64,000 nucleotides of DNA from Mytilus trossulus. Its lineage: Eukaryota; Mollusca; Bivalvia; Mytilida; Mytilidae. Positions 25,500-36,900 of the stretch are shown in pieces (within the stretch, counting starts at the first letter, position 1; the number at the start of each line of letters is the position of its first letter). Both the position numbers and the translations under genes were made by a program. The stretch covers positions 34,108,171 to 34,172,170 of the forward strand of contig NC_086383.1 in the NCBI RefSeq assembly GCF_036588685.1. Reading direction: 5' to 3'. The notes under the pieces were generated by a model. It was given only the letters and a program-made list of their open reading frames with translations. It was not told where the DNA came from and did no database searches.

Positions 25500-26460
25500 T
25501 TGTTTCAATTTGCTCTCGTTTCCCCCCTTTAATAAGATAATAATGACTTCATGGTTAAGTTACGAAGTGAACAAATATAAAATATTATTCGTTAGAAAAA
25601 CATTGAATGAAATATGACATAATAAAATGAAACAGGAAGTAAACACAGAAGAAGTAGATATTTCTCTTGTAAATATTAAAAGATATACATACAAGATAAG
25701 TAAGTTGTAGTAAGTGATATTTGATTACTATGCATTTCCTAAATAATGTATGGTAAATGGTAAGCTTAACTTTTAATTTTTAGTTTTCTGTAAAATTTGT
25801 TAACCAACGCAGGTTTGTTTCAGGTGTAATACAACGTCACATCCAGTTGTATACGGAAAAGGGTCGAAAACATTCCCTTGAATTTGACATTTGTGGGTAA
25901 TTAATCCTATATTTTATTGCAGCAAAACAATGTCTGGGTCATCAACATATATCTATGGTATTTCAGAGCACCATTATTATTTGGAGGGTTTTTATAGAAT
26001 GTAAAAAATAGAATAAACAATAATGAGATGAAAAATTTATTGGTTTACTTCGATTGATGGTTATGTTCTTATATGCAATGAACCGTTACAATGTGGTATG
26101 CGAAATTTTGTCTATAGTACTGGACAGGTTAAAAATTTACTCATGCCAAGTATTTTTTTTAATTGAAACTAAGGTTAACAATGCACAATTTTGCTGAAAG
26201 TGCAAATTCAACAAAGACTAATAGGGGAAAATCAATGGTGGTATTAGACCTTTAATATTTTTTTACCAATCGACTGGTATAAATATGGCGCTAATGGGGT
26301 CCTGTATGTAAAAATTAGCATATGACCCTTCCACAAGGGTGCGTTCTTCTGGTATTTTAATCTGCAGAATTGATTGTTTGAACACAAATGGTCGTAGAGA
26401 GAGCATCTGATATCTGCTAACAACATCAATTTGTAAACATGAGAAAACATTATAATATAA
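25500..26460 (+). repeat. Duplicated block S2
   Basis: It aligns by eye with S1: CAGGAAGTAAACACAGAAGA, ATTTCTCTTGTAAATATT, TTGTAGTAAGTGATATTTGA and, near 26330-26450, the segment around TTCTTCTGGTATTTTAATCT. The donor-like GTAAGT is at 25710-25715. S2 lies directly upstream of gene copy 2. Confidence 0.55.
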
Positions 26461-26494
26461 TTAGTTATCAAAGGTACCATGATTATAATTTAAT

Positions 26495-26544
26495 ACACCA
26501 GACGCGCGTTTAAATTTCTTCTACGTTAGACTCGTCAGTGACGC
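26495..26544 (-). ncRNA. Hammerhead ribozyme, degenerate (356-bp family)
   Basis: On the minus strand the first core half is CUGACGA (allowed) and the stem I strands GCGUCA and UGGUGU still pair. An insertion around the GAAA half and loss of the usual closing of stem II make activity unlikely. Confidence 0.55.
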
Positions 26545-26850
26545 TCAGATCAAACAAGTTATAAAGCCAAACAAGTACAAATTTGACTATAAACGAGAAC
26601 CCAAATTCCAAACATTTGTGCCAAATACAGTTTAGGTAATTTATGCCTGGGATATGAAAATCCTTAGTTTTTAGAAAGATTCTTACTTTTGTAAACAGGA
26701 AATTTATAAAAATGACAACACAATTGATATTCATGACAACACCGAAGTGCTGATTACTGGGCTGGTGATACCTTCGTGAAATATCCACAAGCAGTGGCAT
26801 TTACCCAGTGGTGTAAATGGTTATAAAAGGTACCAGGATTATAATTTAAT

Positions 26851-26894
26851 ACGCCAGACTCGCGTTTTGTCTACATAAGACCCATCAGTGACGC
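26851..26894 (-). ncRNA. Hammerhead ribozyme, degenerate (356-bp family)
   Basis: Stem II (GUCU/AGAC with loop UAUGU) and stem I are intact, but the core reads CUGAUGG and AAAA in place of CUGAUGA and GAAA. It is recognisable but probably inactive. Confidence 0.6.
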
Positions 26895-27159
26895 TCAGAT
26901 CAAAATAGTTATAAAGCCAAACAAGTACAAAGTTGAAGAGCATTGAGGACCCAAAATTCAAAAAAGTTGTGACAAATACCGCGTAGGTAATCTATGACTT
27001 GGATAGGAAGTCGAAACAAGTATGGGAGGAAAAAGTTTTGTAGTGGACACTATCACTACCATGCAGTCGTGTTTTACTCTTTTTTCAATTACATTCGTGC
27101 AAAACAAATAACAAGGTTAAGTTTATGTAATTTTCAGTATGTTTTTATCAACATGGAAT

Positions 27160-27440
27160 AGGGTTGATGTCAACTACGAAACGTTTTGTCCACTACGAAA
27201 CGGTTTGTTCTACTACGAAACTCATCAAAATGTCCACTACGTAACATGAGTTGTATCATCATATGTGAAGTACTGTTTAATCTTAATCGATAAAAAAAAT
27301 GGTTCTCTAATTCAGAAAAAAATGAGATCTTTCTAGTATATAAAGTAAAACAAACTGGAATGTCAATAGGATACATTAAAATGCCATAAGAAGCAGTTTC
27401 GTAGTTGACAAATGTCCCCTACGAAACAGTACATAAATTA
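27160..27440. repeat. Cluster of CTACGAAAC words
   Basis: CTACGAAAC or a close variant occurs at about 27173, 27193, 27214, 27236 and 27418, and inverted (GTTTCGTAG) at about 27399. The spacing is about 20 bp in the left cluster. The nature of the repeat is unknown. It lies about 300 bp upstream of gene copy 2. Confidence 0.45.
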
Positions 27441-27722
27441 TGAAAAACATATCATTTGGAGGAGTATTTAAGATTGCACGTTTATTTACAAACATGTCTA
27501 TAATAGAGGTATTCAAAATTTTTCTTAAAATACAATTTTAGACCAGTTGATTTTCCATTTTTTAAGGTCTGAAATTCACACTTTTATTGAAAAACGCCCA
27601 TATATGGTGGGAATTTGTTATCTTTCCGATTATTGTATTTTTTCAACCTAGCCATATGAGACTATATATAAGTAGACATCGCTATATTTAATATTAGTTT
27701 TATCATTTTAGACGGTTTCCAT

Positions 27723-27911
27723 ATGGCTGAACAATCCAGTGAAAATGTTTGTCAAACGGCTTTCATGTGTCAGTTTTGTGATCAACAAAATATAAAATGC
27801 AAATGCGAGGACTGCGATATATTTCTATGTGATTCGTGTAAAGAAAAAAATCATACAAGACTTAAGTCATCAGATAATCATACGATAGTGTACATTAAAG
27901 ATATCGGAAAG
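27723..27911 (+). CDS. Copy 2 first coding exon: B-box zinc finger
   Basis: It encodes 63 residues from ATG at 27723 to AAG before donor GTAATG. An acceptor (CATTTTAG, ending at 27711) sits 11 nt upstream of the ATG, as in copy 1. It shares [11 protein letters not shown] and RLKSSD with copy 1. W26 of copy 1 is a cysteine here, an extra non-ligand Cys. Confidence 0.83.
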
Positions 27912-30900
27912 GTAATGATAATCTTCTTATAATTTACGTTCAGCTGATGAAAATCAATTAAATCTTCCGAAGCCAAAAATTATTTTTTGACAAAAAACAT
28001 TTCCATATATTGGTTCTCTAATATGACACAGTTTACCACAACAAATAAAGATAAGTAATATAGTAGCTTGTATCTTTTAAAACTAAATGTTACACATTTT
28101 TCATAGATGGTGCAAATTAATATGCTTTTTAATAAATGTCTTTATAAAATTGTGTATTGTTGTATACATTTCATTGCAATATTATACATTATAATTATGT
28201 TATAATTATTTTGAAGACCCCCAGGAAGATAAGTTTTAACTAATGGGATTATCCTCTTGAAATAAAGATTATTTTACTTATTTATTTAAAGTGTCTGTTA
28301 AATGTTAAAAAAAAAATCGTTCCTAAAATCTATTGTTTTCAAATCCTTAAAGAATTCGCTGCTAAAGCTTATTATATGAGTATCTCATTTATAATGTTGA
28401 CGTATATATTTATGTTGCCATACACACATCATACATTAAGCTATACATATTACAAAATGGTGTGAAAATTCCTTGTATTGAAAAATAGATGTCTCTTTGA
28501 ATGTACGCGTAAAGCACCGCTTTTTCTCATTATTTTATTGTCAATAGCATGTTCACGCGTATCGATAAATCTTAAGATCATGTACGAAATATTCTGAAAA
28601 TTAAATTTATTAACGACGGTATTGATTTTATTAACTTATCTAGTATTTTTCAATCTGCAATGCAAGACTGTGTACTTCCTTATTTTTAATATCATAGAAC
28701 CACCTTTGATTTCGAATACATACCAAATAACCGAAGAAGCTAGTTTTATCCCAAATTTATTATGCCCCATTTATGGGCATACTAAATTCTGGTCTATGCG
28801 TCCGTCCGTCCGTCCGTTCGTTCGTTCGTTTGTCGGTTTCTTCGTTCGTTTGTCCGTTCGTCCGTTCGTTCGTCTGTCCCGCTTCAGGTTAAAGTTTTGG
28901 GTCGAGGGAGTTTTTGATGAAGTTGAAGTCCATTCAACTTGAAACTTAGTAAAACATGTTCCCTATGATATGATCTTTCTTATTTAATGCCAAATTAGAG
29001 ATTTTATCCCATTTTCACGGTCCACTGAACATGAAAAATGACAGTGCGGATGAGGCATCCTTGTACTTTGGACACATTCTTGCTAATTATACACCAGTTA
29101 CATCAGTCGCCATTATAGAAAATAATGCTCCTTCTACTTGAGACTGCGAAACATGAAAATTTGTAAGATGATCTCACTTTATTTTTTGGAACCTCAACTT
29201 CGTTCGAGACCTAGAGATAAAATCCTTCTGAATAAATGATAAATATACATTGGTTATAGTGTCACTCGTCAGATTATTAATGACACCCTTCAATCATACT
29301 TTTAAATTGGAGTTACCGGCAAAAATCTGGTTCTTGATTTTGATTTAGATCGATGAATAAATACTCTCGAATACCGTATTAAGAAAATAATTTAAAAATC
29401 AATAACATTGTTGAATAATATTGTGCTTTGATAGAAAAAGAAAAACACGTAAAATACTCGCAAAAAAAATTGTGTTTGTACAGACACGTTAAGTATCGTT
29501 TCATCTCGGCCACTCGTTAGTGTTCTACAGCTGATGTAAAAGTGCCTTTTACTTTTTTCCTAGATAATATGTAAAAATGTATAAAAAATATCATTAAGTT
29601 TTATAAAATATATATAAAAAAATAAAAATCAACTATTGAAAGAGTGTACCGTTACTAGTTATTATTGCTTAAAGATATGAAGATTAACGATCCCTGATTC
29701 TGAAGATACTAATATTTAGCAGAAGTTCATATTTCGTTCTAACTGTTTTTGACATTATTACACTTACTCCATTTGATGTGTACTAATTGCTACGTCAGTC
29801 TTGGTCACATGGTTTATTCATAGTTGCAAGTGCCTCTAAACTGCCTTCAAGAAGTCCAGGTACTCTCTGATCTGTAACTTCTATTTTTAATTAGGTCTTT
29901 CCACTTTTCTGTGGAAAGACCTATTGTTTTTCTTCTGATTATTTTTTTTTTTTTTTTTTTTTTTTTCTTCCGCCTAATTTTGTTCTTGCGATAAACATTT
30001 GTTTCGCAATATGTCGCTTAGATATTTTGTATATGATATCGAACAGTTAATGCGCTTTTGAAATTTACCCTGCGTAAACAAATACTTTTCTTTGTAGGAG
30101 TTATCTCCCCAAACACTGTTTTCCTTGTTAGCGCATCTCCTTCGCAACCGTAAAAGATTATGACAAATTCATTTTACAAAATTGCTCGTTATATCCTTCG
30201 CATGATTTGTCCTATTTTGACCGAAGCGATATGACCGCTCCATATGAGAGTTATTTCCCCTTATGCATCTGATATAACTGATATGAAATTCTATCTTATA
30301 AACCATAAGTGATAGAGACCTAGGATCTTTTGATTTGAGGTCCTTGGTCCCAAAAAATTAAAATTAGGTCAAGGTCAAAGGTCAAGGTCATATTTTAATA
30401 TTTGAATTTGGCTTATTTTCACTTATATCCAAAGACTGTATAAGATATCAACAAATTATTTTTACTAAATTGTTAGTTGCGACATGTCGTAAGATTTAAA
30501 TTTTGATTGCAAGCGTACGTTGAATGTAAAAGGGAGTTTTCTCCCCTCTTGTATAAAAAAATACGCGTTTGGTGATATAACTCATTAACTATATATAATT
30601 AAGACCTATGGTCTTTTGATTTGAGGTCCTTGGTTTATGACCTTGAAATTGATCTCAAGGTCATAGCTTAATTTGACGTTCTAGATTTTGACCTTTGCTT
30701 TTATTCTATATGTATACATGATAAAGATATACAACTTTTAGAAAAAGGTATCAAACCATTTAACCTTGAAAAAACACAACCGGAAGTGACCTTTTGTAAA
30801 CCGGAAGTAGCTATTTTTGGTACTTTATTAATATAAAAGTATATAGAACCAGATATTTTTGGAATCGGTTTCAAGTAAATATTTAAATATAATCGGAAGT

Positions 30901-33900
30901 AACATTTTTCAAACCGAAAGTAACAAATTATCTCCCTTATTTAAAAAAAATGTATGGAAACATTACATTTTTGGAATCAGCTTACTAGGAGCTATCATTT
31001 GACAATTGAAATGACATTTTAAACTTAGTTTCACAACTTTTCATATCAAAATATCAATATATTTTGATGGAAAGACCTTCAATTGTTCTCTGAACAATTG
31101 GTTTTTAATTTTTATTTGTTTTTTGTTTGCTTTGTGTTTCTCTGATAAGTCAAGCCTTTTAATTGCTTTTTATAGTTTGCTCGCATGTTTTGCTGTTACA
31201 CAACTTTTGCAGGTTAGGAGAGTTTGTGCAATCGTTTATTGTATTTTTACATAAATCAGGTAGTTAATTTCCTTGTTTGAATTCTTAAGCTTTGTCATAC
31301 CGAGTGCTTGTAGAGCGTGCTACATGTATAAGGTATGGGATATGCCCATTGTTGAAGGTTTTACAATAACAAACAGTTGCTACATGTAACTACTCATTTG
31401 GTAGAAAATTGTCTAATAGGTCATCATACAAATTTTTCTTCATAATATTGAGAACAAAAGACAAAAGAAATAAAGTACAGTCTGCATGAATTTTTTGAAT
31501 CTGCAAATATGACTCACTGCACATTACTGTTTTGTGCTACGCTTGTTAATTTTCCGTTCAGCAACATTTTTTTAGTATTTCGAAGAAATTTTTACTTTTG
31601 TTCTCTAGAGATTACGAAGATGTCCATACAGTTTTATAAGTTTGGTTAATATAAATTATATAATACCAGTTATTAATTTGCATGTGTATATCTTTGCTTC
31701 ATAACAACTTTTTTGTCTGTTTTATTCGCAATAATTCTTTATTAAAATTAACATTTGTATGAAGCCGTATGGCGACTGGTCAGTCAATTATAATGGCAGT
31801 GGAAATTTACTCTTGAAGCGGTAAAGGTAAAACATTAACAGTTTGTTTAATATTGATATATTTGTAAAACTATATCATTTATGTTGTACATTTAACTGCT
31901 GTTTCTGTTAATTCAACTATATGTTGCGAACATTGAACTATAAAGATATTTTAGAAATGAAAATTTTAACTACATATTAAAATAAACCTTGTATGTTCAT
32001 ATACACACCTCTTATCATATAAGCAGTTCTAAGTGTACCTTCTTATTCTAAGAATGGCTCATTTCCACAAGCTACTAAGTTTACCCACCAAATTCTCCGG
32101 CTAATTCGTTCTTCTTATTGTCACGGTTATTGACATCTTAAAGATATTGTGTTTGTGCAAATATGTGTCTAGGTAACAAAATGGAATACTATAATCGAAC
32201 ATAAATTTCAAGTAGATTTTATGTTTTAAAGGAAATATTTATTTTAAAATATCTATGCAGATTTACTAACTGATTCGAATCTAAATATAAAAAAGAGGAG
32301 CTAGTATGATTGCCAATGAGACAACTCTTCACTAGAGACCAAATAACACAGAAATAAACAACTATAGGTCACCGTACGGCCTTCAACAGTGAGCAAAGTC
32401 CATACCGCATAAATTTGTAGTCAGCTATAAAGGGCTTCGAAATGCAAATTTTTAAGCAATTAAAACTAGAAAATTAACGGCCTAATTTATGTACAAAAAA
32501 ATGATCGAAAAACAAATATGTAACACATCAACAAACGACAACCACTAAAATACAGGCTCCTGACTTGGGACAGGAACATACATTCCGAATATGGTGGAGT
32601 TAAAATAGTTTGAAGGCGTTAAACCTTCCCTAACCTGGGAGAGTGGTGAAACGGTACAACATAAGAACGAACTATAAAAATCAGTTGAAAAAGGCTTAAC
32701 TCACCAGATAAATACAAATAGAAAAAAACATCTATCAAAAACACGGAGTGGACGTGGCAGAGTACTTGTACATCCCAACAACAAAAAGTACATATCTGAG
32801 AGTACTCGCAGTTCATATATAAACCAATGACCTTTGGTAGAATTGTTAAATAAAAAACGTTTTTGGGTCATATTCATAGATATATATAAAATTAAATAAC
32901 AAAACTACCGAACTAGCAGGAAAACTGAAATCGGAAGTCCCTTCAAATGGCAAAATCAAAAGCTCAAAAAATCAATCGAATGGAAAACAACTGTCATAGT
33001 TTTTTTAACTTGAGATAGGCTCCCGGTGTAATAATAGCAACTTCCGGGTATATGGATTAGCAACACAACGGGCTATAAGGTTTTTAACGACGTGCGTTAG
33101 CCAATCAAAATCCTAGTCATATACTAAACTGGGGATAATATAAGTTATAAACATTCATTTCCTTTAATATGATGCCCTCAAATGTCCCTGGTCATTCTGA
33201 GGCGAAGCCGAAGTGTGTATTTACGGATATGAAAGTAGATAACGTTTTAATCCGGGTCTTAGCCCGAATTTGGTGATTTCTATGGAAATTAGAGCACGAA
33301 GTGTAAGGTGAATGACACTTTTTTTTCATTTAAGGGGGCTCGCGGGTCTAAATCAATTTTTTTATTTAATATAGGATTTCTATATATTTTTCTATAAATT
33401 AACTTTATCTTATACCTAATGGAAAAATGAAATAAAAAAATGGGTTCACCGTGCATTTACGCTCACAATCTGCCTTCGAAAAAAGCATACATTTTTGTAA
33501 ATGTCCTTTTTTTCTGTTGAACTAATAGGAGAAATATTGGTAATATCGAAATAAAAAAAGAACTAAATTACAGAAATTGGTTAAATTTTACAAGTATTCA
33601 GTTAATGAACAGCCTATTCGAAAACAACAATAAAAAATATATGTCACCGATGAGTTAAAAAAGATATTTCATTTTTAGAGCCAAAAAATGGCATTTTTGC
33701 ACCAAAGGGAGATAATTTGGAGCTTTTTCAATGATATCTAAATTTTAAAAGTCACCTGGGGCCAACATGTATTGATATTTTTGAAAAAATATTGTACCAT
33801 AAGATAAAGTAACAACAAGTTAAGGTAATTAATAAAATTTATAAAGAAAAATGAATGTTTGATTTTTGTCTAAAAATCTTATACCCGCGAGCCTCCTTAA

Positions 33901-36900
33901 AACATTTTTTCAAATGAAATTAGGAAATTTGACATTTAAAACTCTACATGTATTCAAATATAAGACTTTTTGAATCTAGAGAAGGAAAAACTGAAATATA
34001 TCAAAGTGATCGCTCGATATCGATGTTACGAGCGTTTTGTCATAGACTGCGTGACTTGCTACCAGCCTCTGGTTTACAGTATATATTGATTTTGCATATA
34101 AAGTATTCAAAATCGCTCGTAAATGTTTGTATCATAAATCAGCAGTTTTACATCCATGAAATAATAATCTTAATACACGTGTACTTTGTGTTTAGAAATG
34201 ACAAGTCAATCAATACCCTATTTTGAGACCATTTCATATATCGTTACAGATTCAATGTTACGACAACGAGCCATGGTATCATGGACAAATGACGCGCATA
34301 GAAGCAGAGACGTTACTACAAAAATACAAATACATGGGGGATGGTGCTTTTCTCGTAAGAGAAAGTATAAGATGTAATGGAAAATATTCTATAGATTTCT
34401 TGTAAGTATCAAAATTATTGTGTTTTGATCATTTAAAACAATAAGGTCAATAAAAAAAACGGGGAACGATTAGGAAAACTAAAAGATTTATTTAACTTTT
34501 ACAAATTCATTCCCCAACACATTTTTTTTGTGTTTTGATAAAACACGTCGTTGTATTTTTTTAATTTAGTATAAAACACTCAAAAACGAATGATAAAATT
34601 AATTAGGAGCTCTCTTAGTCTTTCAACAAATAGGTATAAAGATTTTGATAATAGATATAGGAAGATGTGGTGTGAGTGCCAATGAGACAACTCTCCGTCC
34701 AAATAACAATTTAAAAATTAAACCATTATAGGTTAAAGTTCTCATTTATAGAAGTTCCTGAAATATAAGATACGAACACGATCTGCATTAGTGTTTGACA
34801 TTGGTACTCGCATTCAATCTTTGTTTTTGTGATTTATTGTTCAACACATGTTAAATAGATTGTGCAATTGTTGTGCTTACATTTAAATAAGAAAGAACTA
34901 CTGGAAGTATATGTAACATTTTGGACAAGTCCCTTAAGGGCCTTTTTCAGAAAGGACAGAAAAAATCCATTTCCTTAAGAGTGGAATTAATGAAGGATAC
35001 GCGATAGCAAATTCTTTATCATTTGTTATACCCTTTTATATGCATTAACAATATATTCAAGTACCTTAATTAACCTTTATAAGTTGATGACTTGTCTTAT
35101 AAATCTATGATAAATTGTTAAGATCAAACACTTCTATTTTGATGATCAACATTAATGTTCTTCTTTATAGCTTTTAGTAATACTAAAATTGTTTCTATTT
35201 TTGTGTTGTATAGTTTGTAATTAGCATTACCCAAGAACATGTCTCTCTGTATTATTTATGAAGTTGCTGCTGTCTGAATTTTTTCATGAAATACATCAAC
35301 TTACATTAGATATCGAATGGTTGCTTTGGGCTTGCTTTTACAAACTGCCAGCTTTCTTTCATGATCAATTGTATAATTATTGTATGGCTATGAATCTGTT
35401 TCAACGTTGTTCTAAATTTTAATGTTTTTCTTTTTACGATGAAAATTAGTGATGTTGTATGATTTCCAATCACACAGTTATCCACAGGAAATCAAATAAA
35501 GATAATGTAAACAACGAGAAAATCCATAAAGGAAGCTTTAAACGGCCCCGTCATTGCATGATGTTAGACAATTCAAAAGAGATAACCAACTATTGTCGAG
35601 ACATTCGCGAGTAGAAAAATAAAACACAAATATAAATCGTCGCGAATATGTAAAATTTGGTCTTTCATTTATTTTTTACTTTGAAAATCGCGAAATTAAA
35701 TCGCTGCGAAATGGACTTGTTAGGGCTAAATACGAAATAAAGTATCCGCGAAAATAAGTTGGTTTACAGTATACAATAATGCTATAATTACATTAACGAT
35801 ACTAATTGTACTAAACCAGATGCGACTTTCGACAATGAATGTCTCTTCAGTGATGCATAAGGCTAATATATGAACATATAATATAAGAACTGATAAAGCC
35901 AAAATGAACACATAAATATAGCCAAAGTTGTTCAAGGATGAAAAGCTGAGCATGAGCGAGATGTAGTTCTTAATTGAAATGATGTATAAAATGTTCAACA
36001 CCGAAGTTTATAGGACTTCGTAACTGTCTCATAGTGTGAATATTTAAAGTGTTTTGTCGCTTTGCCTTTACATCCTGTCATTTCTTCTTTATGTTATGTG
36101 CAGATACCTTTATTTCCTGACACTGCATCCCAGTGTTATGTCAAAGGAATTATTGTTTGGTCAAATAACTGTATGATATGTCATTGCTTCACTTCATTGT
36201 GTGCAATAGGCATTACATTATGCTGTAACTACTATATATTATTTGATTACCTCCAAACTTTATGATCAACCTCCATTACATTCTTTCATATTTCTCTACG
36301 TTGTGTCTATTCTTTCTAGTAAGTCAGGTAATAATTGCGTCCTGTCACAAATGTGATTGCTATGCCGAATGTTCTAAACGTTTTGTTTTGAAACATCTTT
36401 GTTCTATGGAAACCTTATGATGTTATAGTCTAACGGCTTCATGTTGTATTTATATATTGTCTCTTAAAATTCAAGAGTCAATCTTAAATTGAGAGTAAAT
36501 TATATGGCCTTCCAAATACCGTTTCGATGCCTTACATCACTGAATAGATATATATTGTCGAAATCTAGATCTGGTGTACTAAAGAAATATTGACACCGAA
36601 TGTTTGTGGCACAACATCGTAGCCACTAGTTAACAAACATATTTTTTCTGTGACGTATTAAATTTATATTCAGATCTATTTTGTTACATCTTATGATCAA
36701 TTCTATTTAGCAATCGTCAATGGCAGTCAGCAGGGTTAATGAACATCAGTTGTTCGACCTGTTAGTCAAATGCGTTTTGTTTAAATATACTTTGTCATGT
36801 GTTTGGTCTTTTGGAAAATGTTGTTTGTGCTGTTTTTAGATCCTTCTACAACGAAACTTGTTTGACATGCACACGTATAAAAATTGCGGTTTTTATCCAA

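Larger units (their letters stand above)
26464..27010 (-). mobile_element. 356-bp hammerhead repeat (retrozyme-like), partial tandem dimer
   Basis: One full unit (26464-26819) is followed head to tail by a truncated one (26820 to about 27010). Each opens with GTTATCAAAGGTACC or its variant. The equivalent ribozyme positions are 356 bp apart. Tandem units with one hammerhead each are the hallmark of retrozymes, which move through circular RNA. There is no ORF. Related single copies are near 44790, 47523, 60566 and 63065. Confidence 0.75.

Noticed and set aside
28622..28942. 106-codon plus-strand frame
   Set aside because: Its RPSVRPFVRSFV part is the CGTC/CGTT microsatellite of a mobile element.
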